Below are positions 45,946-55,154 of a stretch of 64,000 nucleotides of DNA, piece by piece (within the stretch, counting starts at the first letter, position 1; every line of letters starts with the position of its first letter). This DNA comes from Solirubrobacter sp963724195 (GTDB lineage Bacteria; Actinomycetota; Thermoleophilia; Solirubrobacterales; Solirubrobacteraceae). Made by a program: the position numbers and the translations under genes. The stretch is from NCBI GenBank assembly GCA_963724195.1, contig CAVRTQ010000005.1, forward strand, positions 186,001-250,000. The letters are read 5' to 3'. Below the pieces are notes generated by a model. That model did no database searches and was not told the DNA's origin. It saw only the letters and a program-made list of their open reading frames with translations.

Positions 45946-47791
45946 ATGCGGAGGCTCATCCTTGGGGCGCTGCTCGCCCTTGCGGCGCTCACGGCCCTCC
46001 CGACGACGGCGAACGCCGCGCTGAACTGGCGTTCGTGCGTCGACTTCGACGGCATCCAGTGCGCGACCCTGGACGTCCCGCTCGACCGGGCGAACACCAT
46101 GCCGGGCACGGTCCCGCTCAGGATCGCCCGCGCGGGCCGCAAGTCCGGTCCCACGCTGATGTACCTGTCGGGCGGTCCCGGCGGTGCGGGTGTGAGCGAG
46201 ATGCTCGGCGTGCTTTCCGCGCTCCCGGACCTGGAGCGCCGCTTCCGCCTCATCGGCTACGACCAGCGGGGCACCGGCCGCTCCGGGCTGCTGCGCTGCC
46301 CGCGATTGGAGAAGGACCCGTACCTGCGCGACACGGGCGCGGCGGAGGAATGCGCGAACCGGATCGGCCCGGCGCGGCGCTTCTACACGACGCCCGACTC
46401 CGTGCTCGACATGGAGGCGATCCGCCAGCAGCTCGGCGTCGACAAGCTCACGCTGTTCGGCATCTCCTACGGGACCGAGCTCGCCGTGGCCTACGCCCGC
46501 GCCTATCCGCAGCACGTGCAGCGGCTCGTCCTGGACTCCGTCGTCGACTACGACGACCGTGACCCGTTCGCGACCGTCCTGTTCCGCGCGATGGGCCCGT
46601 CACTGAAGTCGCTCTGCCCGGGCGGCTGCCGCGGCATCTCCACGGACCCGGGCGCCGACCTCGGCAAGCTCGTCGCCCAGCTGCGCGCGACGCCGCTGCA
46701 GGCCTTCGCCTACGACGAGCAGGGCCGCTCGACCCGCGTGAAGATCACGCCCACGGCGCTGTTCGACCTGATGCTGCTGACCGACTACCTGCCGGCGCTG
46801 CGAGCGGCGATCCCGGCCGGCGTCCAAGCGGCCTTGAAGGGCGACGGCGCGCTGCTCGCCCGCCTCATCCGCGAGGGCAAGCGCCTCGAGGGCTTCGGCT
46901 CGCCGCGGGACTTCTCGGTCGCGCGCTACGCGACCGTGTGCGAGACGACGCCGCTGCCGTGGGACGCGGGCACGCCGATCGAGGCGCGCCCGGCGATCAC
47001 GCAGCAGCGGATCGCCGCGCTTGCGCCGACCGCGTTCGCGCCGTTCGATCCCGCGATCGTCGTCGAGGACGAGATCGACCTGTGCCTGCGCTGGCCCGAC
47101 GTGCCGCGCCCCGTGCTCGACGTCCCGCCGCCGCCGTACCCGACCGTGCCGACGCTGATCCTGCAGGGTCGCGAGGACCTCCGCACCCCGCCGGAGTGGT
47201 CGCAGCGGCTCGCGGAGCGGATTCCGGGCTCGCACCGGATCGTCATCCCCGGCGTCGGCCACTCCACCGTCAGCGACCCACGCGACTGCGCCGCCGAAGC
47301 GATCCTGCGGTTCGTGGCCAACCGCACGCCGCCCAAGACGTGCCGGCGCGTCCAGACCGGCGTGCCCGCGGTGGCGTCGGCGCCCGCGTCGTTCGAGTCG
47401 CTGCGCGGCGTGAGCGGCTACCCGCGCAAGGTCGGCCGGACGCTCCGGGCGGTGCTGGCGACGATCAACGACCTCGACCTCGTGCTCTCCCCGGCGACGC
47501 TGACCGCCAGCGGCGGTGGCCTGCGCGGCGGCTCGTGGGGGATCGAAGGCCGCCGGCTCATCCTGCGCGACTACCAGGCCGTGACGGGCGTGACGGTCAG
47601 CGGCGGGGGAGACCTCACGCGCTCGCTCACGTTCCGGATCGCGGGCACCAAGGCCGCCAAGGGAACCCTCGTGCTGAGCAGCCGCGGGCTGATCGGCCGG
47701 GCCGGTGGCAAGAAGGTCGTGTTGCGGCTCGACGTCCGCGCAGGCGAGCGTCCTGCACGACGACTTGCGGGTTCGCGCGTTGGCGCGCTGA
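45946..47791 (+). CDS. Secreted alpha/beta hydrolase, tripeptidyl-aminopeptidase (TAP)-like
   Basis: Signal peptide (ILGALLALAALTALPTTANA), then a S33-type hydrolase: oxyanion region TLMYLSGGPGGAGVSE, GYDQRGTGRSG, nucleophile in LFGISYGTELAVAYARAYP, acid region LILQGREDLRTPPEW and His in VIPGVGHSTVSDP. About 120 extra residues after the hydrolase domain form a beta-rich tail. The frame stays open beyond the likely end; a one-base insertion near 47750 would give ASVLHDDLRVRALAR and the TGA at 47789. Likely an extracellular peptidase. Confidence 0.82.
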
Positions 47792-47918
47792 CAGACCGGG
47801 ATCCGGTAGCCCCGGGCGGCGCACACGTTCCTGCCGCGGTGGGAGCAACTAGAGCGCGTAAGCGGGCTGCCTTGGCGAGTTTCCGTGACGAGCACGTGAA
47901 CGAGCAGGTGGCTCGCGC

Positions 47919-48527
47919 GTGCCGCGCTTGGAGGTGGCGGACGCGGTCGAGCTGGCGCGGGTGCTGCGCACGACGAGGACGCGCGACGGCGCTTCGCGTT
48001 CGTGCGATCTCGCACGCCGCGATGTTCCGCGACCCGCACAGTTCGCGCTGCTCGAGCACGAGCTGCTCCCAGAGGTTGCTGGCGGGTGGCGGGCGCGTGA
48101 GCGCGTGGTCGGCGGGCTGCTCGGACGGATCGGAGCTGTATTCGCTGGGTGTGCTGCTCGAACGGCTCGGCGCGCTCGAGCGCGCATTGCTGCTCGGCAG
48201 CGATTTGCTGGAAGAGAACCTCGCGATTGCGCAAGTCGGGGCGTTCGACGGCGTTTCGGATGCTGTGCGCGCGCGGGTGCGGTTAGAACAGCGGGATCTG
48301 GACGGCGGACGGCCCGCCGCCCGGGCGTGGCGGCTCGTGCTGTGCCGCAACGTCGCGATCTACATGACCGCCGGCGGCCCGCGACGCGGCTCTACAGCAC
48401 GCTGGTCGCCGCGCATGGCGCGCCGCGGCGTGCTCGCTGCTCGGACGCAGCGAGCGGCTGCATCGATCCGGCGCCTACGGGCTGCGCGCAGATCGCCCCG
48501 CACGCCTATGAACGAGTGGGAGGATGA
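47919..48527 (+). pseudogene. CheR-like methyltransferase remnant (several frameshifts)
   Basis: Fragments in three frames can be joined: VADAVELARVLR, AMFRDP, VSAWSAGCSDGSELYSLGVL, LERALLLGSDLLEENLAIAQ, WRLVLCRNVAIYMT, and the end QIAPHAYERVGG. WSAGCSxGxE and LCRNV are typical of CheR-type SAM-dependent methyltransferases. At least three indels are needed, so it is probably a pseudogene or a badly sequenced gene. The preceding 130 bases (47792-47918) hold no recognisable gene. Confidence 0.6.
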
Positions 48528-48529
48528 CC

Positions 48530-49860
48530 AGACGGCACGATCCTCGGCTCGCTGGGCCTGCTCGGGATCATCGTCGCCGTCATCAGCTTGCTAGACGATG
48601 GGCGATCGCACGCCAGCGGGAGACGCGCGAATCGTGCCTTGGGAGTCCCAGGCCGTGATCGCCGCGGCCAACCTCACCCAGCAGCGGCTGCTCGCCGTCC
48701 AGACCAACATCCGCGGATACCTCATCAGCGGCAACGAGACGCTGCTGCAGGACTACCAGGAAGCGCGCGGCCGCGCTGCCCGGACGCGACGCTCGCGCTC
48801 GTAGTTTAGTCTTTGTTCACGCGTCGGTGGCGTGAGCACCGACGCGTTCGCGGTCGACGAGACCGATGACCGTGCTGCGGCTGGCCGGCCAGGCGGCGAC
48901 CGCGTTGGCGGAGGCCGATGCGCTCGAGCAGCGAAGGCTGGCTGTCGCAGGTCAACGCGGCCGTGCTCGACGGCGTGCGGGAGGGGCTTGCGCTGGTGGG
49001 GCTCGACCACGAGCTCGTGTTCGCCAACGCGGCGATGGAGCAGCTCGCGACGCGGCATGTCGATGCCGATCGGCGCGGCGATCGGTGCCGACCGCGGAGC
49101 CTGTCCGCCGAGTTCGACGGCGAGTCCTACTTCGCCGACTGGGAGGCCGATGCTCGCGGACTCCGACGAGCCGACGGCAGACGAGCTCGACTGTCTCCGG
49201 GTTCGTGCTGGAGCGCTACACGGCGCCGATCGACGACGCGCGGGCGCGCGGATCGGCCGCCTGGTGGTGCTCCGCGACGTCACCCGCGAGCGCGAGGTGG
49301 ACCAGCTCAAGTCGACGCTCATGCAGACCGTCTCGCACGAGCTGCGCACGCCGCTGGCGTCGGTCGATGGGCTACACGGAGCTGCTGCGCACGCGTCGGC
49401 TCGACGCCGGACTCGCGGTCGAGATCCTCGGCACCGTCCACCGCGAGGCCAAGCGGCTGTCCTCGCTGATCGACGACTTCCTCGACCTGCAGACGATCGA
49501 GGAGCGGCGGCTGGAGCTCGTGCGGGCGCCGTTCGACATGGGGGCGTTGCTGGAGGAGTCCGTGGCGGTGTTCGCCGGGCAGAGCGAGGCGCATCGGCTC
49601 GAGCTGACGCCCTGTGAGTCGCCGGTGACGGCGCTCGGCGACCGGGCGCGCGTGGCCCAGGTGATCGCGAACCTGCTCTCGAACGCGATCAAGTACTCGC
49701 CGGACGGGGGCGTGGTGCGGGTGGATGCGACCTGCGCGGACAGGTGTCGTGCGGGTGGCCGTGGCCGACGAAGGGCTGGGCATTCCGCGCGGCTTCGCAG
49801 TCGAGGATCTTCGAGAAGTTCTACCGGTCTACCCACGGCCTGACACAAAACTGTTCGGAA
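48530..49860 (+). pseudogene. Histidine kinase remnant (CHASE3-GAF/PAS-HisKA-HATPase), truncated
   Basis: Fragments in order: a membrane helix (GSLGLLGIIVAVISLL), a CHASE3-like part (AVIAAANLTQQRLLAVQTNI, GYLISGNETLLQDYQEA), GAF-like TVLRLAGQAATALAEADALE, PAS-like VREGLALVGLDHELVFANAA, HisKA with QTVSHELRTPLASV and HATPase with VIANLLSNAIKYSPDGG. At least six frame changes occur. The ATP-binding part stops after FEKFYRSTHGLT and lacks the final GLGL box, so even a corrected gene would be truncated. It ends next to the recA promoter region. Confidence 0.7.
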
Positions 49861-49921
49861 TGTGTGCCAAAAGCGCACAGACGTTCGTGTCCGTCCGACC
49901 GTACCCCTAGCGTGCACGGTC

Positions 49922-50989
49922 ATGAGCAACCAGGAGCCCTCAAAGGCACGTGATACAGCCCTGCAGGGCGCCCTTTCCCAGATCGAGCGGCAATTCGGCA
50001 AGGGCTCGGTCATGCGGATGGGTGATCCGGGTGCTCAGGTCAAGTGCGAGGCGATTCCCACGGGAGCGCTGTCGCTGGACCTTGCATTGGGCATCGGTGG
50101 CATCCCGCGGGGCCGCATCGTCGAGGTCTTCGGCCCTGAGTCCTCGGGTAAGACGACGCTGATCTACCACATCATCGCCGAAGCGCAGAAGCTCGGCGGC
50201 GTGTGTGCGTTCATCGACGCCGAGCACGCGATGGACCCGCTGTACGCCCAGCGGATCGGCGTCAACATCGACGAGCTGCTCGTCTCTCAGCCCGACTACG
50301 GCGAGCAGGCGCTGGAGATCGCGGACATGCTCGTCCGCTCCGGCGCCGTCGACGTGGTGGCCGTGGACTCCGTGGCGGCGCTGACGCCGCGGTCGGAGCT
50401 CGAGGGCCAGATGGGCGATCAGACCGTCGGTCTGCAGGCCCGCATGATGTCCCAGGCCATGCGCAAGCTCGCCGGCAACCTGAATCGCACCCAGACGCTC
50501 TGCATCTTCACGAACCAGATCCGCGAGAAGGTCGGCGTCATGTTCGGCTCGCCGGAGACCCAGCCGGGTGGCCGCGCGCTGAAGTTCTACGCCTCCCAGC
50601 GGCTGGACATCCGCCGCATCGAGACGCTGAAGGACGGCACCGAGGCCGTCGGCAACCGCGTCCGCGTGAAGGTCGTCAAGAACAAGGTCGCCGCCCCGTT
50701 CCGCCAGGCGGAGTTCGACATCGAGTTCGGCAGGGGCATCTCCAGCTCGGGCTGCATCCTGGATCTCGGCATCGAGCACTCGATCGTCTCCAAGTCCGGC
50801 TCCTTCTTCTCCTACGGCGACGAGCGCCTCGGCCAGGGCCGCGCCAACGCCAAGGGCTATCTGGACACCCATCCCGAGGTGGCCAAGGAGATCGAGGGCA
50901 AGGTCTACGAGGTCCTCGGCGTCAACCAGGACCTCGTCACGCCCATCGAGGGAGACCCCAAGAAGGCCGCGGCCCTCGTCGGCGCCTAG
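49922..50989 (+). CDS. recA: Recombinase A
   Basis: 355 residues, intact, ATG at 49922. P-loop VFGPESSGKTTLIYHIIAE near residue 70, VDSVAALTPRSELEGQMGD, MMSQAMRKLAGNLNRTQTLC and NQIREKVGVMFGSPETQPGG. Catalyses strand exchange and LexA self-cleavage. I see no clear CGAAC-N4-GTTCG LexA box in the 100 bases upstream, although GTTCG occurs twice (49853, 49884). recX follows six bases after the stop. Confidence 0.97.
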   Translation: MSNQEPSKARDTALQGALSQIERQFGKGSVMRMGDPGAQVKCEAIPTGALSLDLALGIGGIPRGRIVEVFGPESSGKTTLIYHIIAEAQKLGGVCAFIDAEHAMDPLYAQRIGVNIDELLVSQPDYGEQALEIADMLVRSGAVDVVAVDSVAALTPRSELEGQMGDQTVGLQARMMSQAMRKLAGNLNRTQTLCIFTNQIREKVGVMFGSPETQPGGRALKFYASQRLDIRRIETLKDGTEAVGNRVRVKVVKNKVAAPFRQAEFDIEFGRGISSSGCILDLGIEHSIVSKSGSFFSYGDERLGQGRANAKGYLDTHPEVAKEIEGKVYEVLGVNQDLVTPIEGDPKKAAALVGA

Positions 50990-50995
50990 GCAAGC

Positions 50996-51814
50996 ATGGG
51001 CAGCGCCGCGGAGCCGGATCACACCGCCCCCGCAACCCCGCAGGCAGGGTCCTCCGCCGACACGGAGGCCTCGCCCGGCGCCGCCCACCCGGGCACCCCC
51101 GCCGCCGCGTCCCGCGGCGGCGGAGCCCCGCCCACCACCTCTGCCGCGGCCTCTCCGCCCGGCCCTGCCGCCGCCCCTTCGGACGCGGCCTCTCCGGCCG
51201 GCGCTTCCGCTGCCTCTTCGCCCGGCCCCGCCAGCGCGACCGCCGCGGACGCTTCGCCCGGCCCCGCCGACGGCGCGCAGCTCGCGCTCGACGCGTTGGC
51301 GTCCGAGTCGCTCGGCGCGCTCGCCGCCGAGCCGCCCGCCGCGACCGAGCTCCAGCTCCGCGAGGAGGCGTTCAACACGGCCTGGCGGTTTCTCGCCCGG
51401 CGCGAGCGCACCGAGGCCGAGGTCCGGGCGCGGCTGGAGCGCAACGACGTCGAGGCGCCGCTGATCGACGAGGTGCTCGACGAGCTCATGTCCGGCGGGT
51501 ACGTCGACGATGCGGGCTACGCCACCCGCTTCGCCGAGGACCGGCGCAACCTGGACGGGTGGGGTGCCGATCGGATCGAGCGGCGCCTGCGCGAGCTCGG
51601 CGTCGAGCGTCACCACATCGCCGCCGCGCTCGCGGCCGGCGATCACGACGAACTCGCCGCCGCGACCGCGCTCCTCGCGCGCCGCTACCCGATCCCGCCC
51701 GACACCCCGAGGGACCTCGAGAAGGCGCTCGGGTTCCTCATCCGCAAAGGGTTCGATCTCGAACTCGCGCACGACGCGCTCCGCCGCCACGCGGCCGCCG
51801 CCGTCGAGCGCTGA
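50996..51814 (+). CDS. recX: Regulatory protein RecX with long disordered N-terminus
   Basis: 272 residues. The first ~110 are Ala/Pro/Gly/Ser-rich; the RecX three-helix repeats begin at EEAFNTAWRFLARRERTEAE, then VLDELMSGGYVDDAGYATRF and WGADRIERRLRELGV. RecX modulates RecA filaments. The ATG at 50996 is used because it is six bases after recA. A later start (for example around 51290) would remove the disordered region, which is longer than in typical RecX. Confidence 0.9.
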   Translation: MGSAAEPDHTAPATPQAGSSADTEASPGAAHPGTPAAASRGGGAPPTTSAAASPPGPAAAPSDAASPAGASAASSPGPASATAADASPGPADGAQLALDALASESLGALAAEPPAATELQLREEAFNTAWRFLARRERTEAEVRARLERNDVEAPLIDEVLDELMSGGYVDDAGYATRFAEDRRNLDGWGADRIERRLRELGVERHHIAAALAAGDHDELAAATALLARRYPIPPDTPRDLEKALGFLIRKGFDLELAHDALRRHAAAAVER

Positions 51815-52287
51815 CAGGCCGAGCCTCGCCCTGCGGGCTCGTTCGGCTGGGAGTTATCGCCCAGGGGGCGAGAACGTCCCGCGCACGGCAACCGTGAAGC
51901 GGGTGGGTGGGCCGTGTCGGTCACTCGTTGCGTGCGACCAGCTGCGGTACTACGATCCGCCGCAGCGACAGACCGGGTCCGTGCGGACCCACCTGAAACC
52001 AGCAGCAAATAACCGAAATTCACCAGCGATTCAGCAGCTTCAGACTTGACGGCCACGAGACAACCTTCCGGGCGAGAGCGCCCACCGTGCGGGCTCAGAC
52101 GCCTGGCACGGCCCCTTCGAACAACCACGCAACAAGCCGCTCTCTGACGCGGCGGCCGCGCGCCGCCCTTTAGTGCTGATCCTCGCTCCCGGGCCCCCGG
52201 GCCGACCCGATCTGCCGCCTCATGAAATCGAAGCATCGGATCTCGCCGCGCCCTGCAGGGCGGCGTTCGGAGAGAGGACACTGGACA
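51815..52287. repeat. Intergenic region before rny with several hairpins
   Basis: No gene seen. It contains dual-hairpin element copy C (51818-51875), a perfect GGGTCCG/CGGACCC hairpin at 51975-51990, and GGGCG-agag-CGCCC at 52070-52083. A relatively AT-rich stretch (51990-52060) lies between and includes TTGACG at 52047, a possible -35 box without an evident -10. The region probably carries the rny promoter and leader. Confidence 0.55.
51818..51880 (+). repeat. Dual-hairpin element, copy C
   Basis: First hairpin GCCGA (51818-51822) / TCGGC (51843-51847) around the core CTCGCCCTGCGGGCTCG. Then TGGGAGTTATCGCCCAGG and a second hairpin (GGGA-GTT / AAC-TCCC with inner CGCCC/GGGCG). The second part matches copy B (57.9 kb) at 16 of 18 positions. 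It starts four bases after the recX stop. Confidence 0.72.
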
Positions 52288-53754
52288 ATGGAAATCGTGA
52301 TCGCGGCGGCCGTACTCGCGGCTGGCTTAGTGGTCGCGGCGCTGCTCTTGGTGAAACGGGCCCCCGGGCTCGTTGCCGCCGGGGGCGCCTCGCACACCGC
52401 ATCGCGCCCGACGAGCGGCCCCAAGCCGGCGGTCGCCGCCCCTGAGAAGGCGGACCACGCCGCCCTGGAGCACCGGCAGGAGATCGGTCGTCTCGAGGAG
52501 CGCCTCGTCGGCCGTGAAGCGGCGCTGGACGCGCGCGCCGCCGAGCTCGAGACCCAGGCGGAGACGCTCGCCCGCCGCGAGCAGGAGGCCGCCGAAGCCC
52601 ACGAGCGCCACGTCAATGCGCTCGAGCGCACGTCCGGCTACTCCGCCTCCCAGGCCAAGCAGCTCCTGCTCAAGGAGCTCGAGGACCAGATCCGTCACGA
52701 TTCCGCCCGCCTCGTCCGCCAGATCGAGGAGGAGACCAAGCGCGACGCCGACCGGCGCGTGCGCAACATCCTCGCCGTCGTCATGCAGCGCCTCGCCGCC
52801 GGCCACGCCGCCGAGACGACCGTCAGCGTCGTCCAGCTGCCCGCCGACGACATGAAGGGCCGCATCATCGGCCGCGAAGGCCGCAACATCCGCGCCCTCG
52901 AGCACCTCACCGGCGTCGACTTCATCATCGACGACACCCCGAACGCCGTCATCCTGTCCGGCTTCGACGGCGTCCGCCGCGAGATCGCCCGCATGACGCT
53001 CGAGAAGCTCCTGCAGGACGGCCGCATCCACCCGGCCCGGATCGAGGAGACCTACTACCAGGCCAAGTCGGAGCTCGAGTCCCACATCATCGAGTCCGGT
53101 GAGGCCGCCGCGCTGGAGTCCAACGTCCAGGGTCTGGACGCCGAGCTCATCCGCATCCTCGGCCGCCTCAAGTACCGCACGAGCTACGGCCAGAACGTGC
53201 TCGCGCACTCGGTCGAGTGCGCCCACCTCGCCGCGATGATGGCCGAGGAGCTCGGCGCGTCCCCCAAGACCGCCCGCCGCGCCGCGCTCCTGCACGACAT
53301 CGGCAAGGCCGTCAGCCACGAGGTCGAGGGCCCGCACGCGCTCGTGGGCGGCGACCTGGCCCGTCGGCACGGCGAGTCCGAGGCCGTCGCGCACGCGATG
53401 GAGGCCCATCACAACGAGGTCGAGCCGCAGACCGTCGAGGCCGTGCTCGTCCAGGCCGCCGACGCGCTCTCCGGCGCCCGCCCGGGCGCCCGCGGCGAGT
53501 CGCTCGAGCAGTACGTCAAGCGCCTGCGCGACCTCGAGCAGATCGCCACGCGCCACGACGGCGTCGACAAGGTCTACGCCATGCAGGCCGGCCGCGAGAT
53601 CCGCGTCATGGTCGTGCCCGGCACGCTCGACGACGACGGCGCGGTGCTGCTGTCCCACGAGATCGCCCGCGAGATCGAGCAGGAGCTCGAGTACCCGGGC
53701 CAGATCAAGGTCACCGTCATCCGCGAGTCACGCGCCACCGACTACGCGCGCTGA
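52288..53754 (+). CDS. rny: Ribonuclease Y
   Basis: 488 residues from ATG 52288. N-terminal membrane helix (IVIAAAVLAAGLVVAALLLV), coiled coil of about 110 residues, KH domain MKGRIIGREGRNIRALEHLT and HD domain AALLHDIGKAVSHE with HAMEAHHNEVEPQTVEAVLV. Membrane-bound endonuclease that starts mRNA decay. An in-frame upstream ATG (52222) is less likely because it would put basic residues before the helix. Present together with RNase J and PNPase in this window. Confidence 0.94.
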   Translation: MEIVIAAAVLAAGLVVAALLLVKRAPGLVAAGGASHTASRPTSGPKPAVAAPEKADHAALEHRQEIGRLEERLVGREAALDARAAELETQAETLARREQEAAEAHERHVNALERTSGYSASQAKQLLLKELEDQIRHDSARLVRQIEEETKRDADRRVRNILAVVMQRLAAGHAAETTVSVVQLPADDMKGRIIGREGRNIRALEHLTGVDFIIDDTPNAVILSGFDGVRREIARMTLEKLLQDGRIHPARIEETYYQAKSELESHIIESGEAAALESNVQGLDAELIRILGRLKYRTSYGQNVLAHSVECAHLAAMMAEELGASPKTARRAALLHDIGKAVSHEVEGPHALVGGDLARRHGESEAVAHAMEAHHNEVEPQTVEAVLVQAADALSGARPGARGESLEQYVKRLRDLEQIATRHDGVDKVYAMQAGREIRVMVVPGTLDDDGAVLLSHEIAREIEQELEYPGQIKVTVIRESRATDYAR

Positions 53755-53758
53755 GCCA

Positions 53759-53809
53759 GCCCACGGCCGGACCGTCGAGCGTGAGCCGCTCGACGTTCCG
53801 GCCACGGGC
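53759..53809. repeat. Long hairpin between rny and miaB
   Basis: A 51-base inverted repeat: arms of about 23 bases (GCCCACGGCCGGA..GTCGAGCG against CGCTCGAC..TTCCGGCCACGGGC) around the loop TGAGC. It lies five bases after the rny stop and 25 bases before miaB. No T-run follows. Could protect the rny mRNA 3' end or set the ratio between rny and miaB. Confidence 0.75.
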
Positions 53810-53834
53810 CTGCGAGGTACGCTGTTCCGCGGTC

Positions 53835-55154
53835 ATGAAGCGCTTCCACGTCACCACTTTCGGCTGCCAGATGAACGAGCACGACTCCGAGCGCATGAAG
53901 GGCATGCTCGAGTCGCTCGGGTACTCCGAGGTGCCGGAGCGCGAGGAGGCGGATCTGATCCTCTTCAACACGTGCTCGATCCGCGAGAAGGCGGACGAGC
54001 GGTTCGTGTCCCACCTGTACGAGGCGCGGGCGCTCAAGCGGCGTGATCCGGAGCGCGTGATCGGCGTCGGTGGGTGCTGGGCGCAGTCCGTCAAGGACCA
54101 GGTCTTCCGCGACTACCCGTTCGTGGACGTCGCCTTCGGGCCCGGCCAGGTGCACAAGCTCGCCGAGTTCCTGACCTCGGACTCGCTGACGGCGCAGGGC
54201 TTCTTCGAGTTCGAGGGCTTCACCGGGCACCTGCCGCACAAGCGCGCCCGGGACCTGCACGCCTGGGTGCAGATCAGCGCCGGCTGCAACATGAAGTGCT
54301 CGTACTGCATCGTGCCTTCCACGCGGGGTCGTGAGGTCTCGCGGCCGTTCGAGGAACTGGTGGACGAGGTGCGTCTGCTGGCGGCGGAAGGCGTACGCGA
54401 GGTGACGCTGCTCGGCCAGAACGTCAACTCGTACGGCATGCGGCTCCGGCCGCAGCCGCGGAAGTTCTCGGAGCTGCTGCACGCGGTCGACGCGATCGAC
54501 GGGATCGAGCGCATCCGGTACACGTCGCCGCATCCGGCGCACATGACCGAGGACGTCATCCGCGCGCACGCGGAGCTCCAGTCCGTCTGCCAGCACATCC
54601 ACCTGCCTCTGCAGGCCGGCTCCTCGCGCGTCCTGAAGCGCATGCGCCGCACCTACGGCCGCGAGCGGTTCCTCGACCGGGTGGCGCTGATCCGCGAGCA
54701 CGTGCCGGACTGCGCCCTGACGACCGACATCATCGTCGGGTTCCCGGGGGAGACCGAGGCGGACTTCCTGGAGACGCTCGAGGTCGCCGAGGAGGTCGGC
54801 TTCGACGGCGCCTTCACGTTCATCTACTCGCCCCGCCGCGACACCGAGGCGGCGGAGTTCGTCGACGAGTTCGTCCCGCACGAGGTGCAGGTCGAGCGCA
54901 TGGGGCGGCTCGTCGAGGTGATCCAGCGACGGGCCCGCGAGCGCGCGCAGCGGTTCGTCGGGCGGACGCTGGACGTGCTGGTCGAGGGGCCGTCGCGCTA
55001 CGACCCGTCCCGCCTGCGCGGGCGCACGACGCACAACAAGGTCGTCAACTTCGACGGTCTGGCCTCCCCGGGCGAGATCGTGCCGGTCGAGATCCTCTCG
55101 GCCACGTCGCAGTCGATGACCGGCACGGAATCGCTGCTCTCCCGCGTGGCCTGA
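53835..55154 (+). CDS. miaB: tRNA-2-methylthio-N6-dimethylallyladenosine synthase MiaB
   Basis: 439 residues, intact. N-terminal methylthiotransferase domain with the three auxiliary-cluster Cys (TTFGCQMNEHDS, FNTCSIREKA, GVGGCWAQ). Radical SAM motif ISAGCNMKCSYCIVPSTRG, then LLGQNVNSYG, HIHLPLQAGSSRVLKRMRR and TDIIVGFPGET. C-terminal TRAM domain. Adds a methylthio group to i6A37 of tRNA made by MiaA, encoded 6 kb downstream. Stop overlaps the GNAT gene (TGATG). Confidence 0.95.
   Translation: MKRFHVTTFGCQMNEHDSERMKGMLESLGYSEVPEREEADLILFNTCSIREKADERFVSHLYEARALKRRDPERVIGVGGCWAQSVKDQVFRDYPFVDVAFGPGQVHKLAEFLTSDSLTAQGFFEFEGFTGHLPHKRARDLHAWVQISAGCNMKCSYCIVPSTRGREVSRPFEELVDEVRLLAAEGVREVTLLGQNVNSYGMRLRPQPRKFSELLHAVDAIDGIERIRYTSPHPAHMTEDVIRAHAELQSVCQHIHLPLQAGSSRVLKRMRRTYGRERFLDRVALIREHVPDCALTTDIIVGFPGETEADFLETLEVAEEVGFDGAFTFIYSPRRDTEAAEFVDEFVPHEVQVERMGRLVEVIQRRARERAQRFVGRTLDVLVEGPSRYDPSRLRGRTTHNKVVNFDGLASPGEIVPVEILSATSQSMTGTESLLSRVA

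Noticed and set aside
49850..49921. LexA box upstream of recA
   Set aside because: GTTCG half-sites occur but no CGAAC-N4-GTTCG arrangement is present; recA may use a different or LexA-independent promoter.
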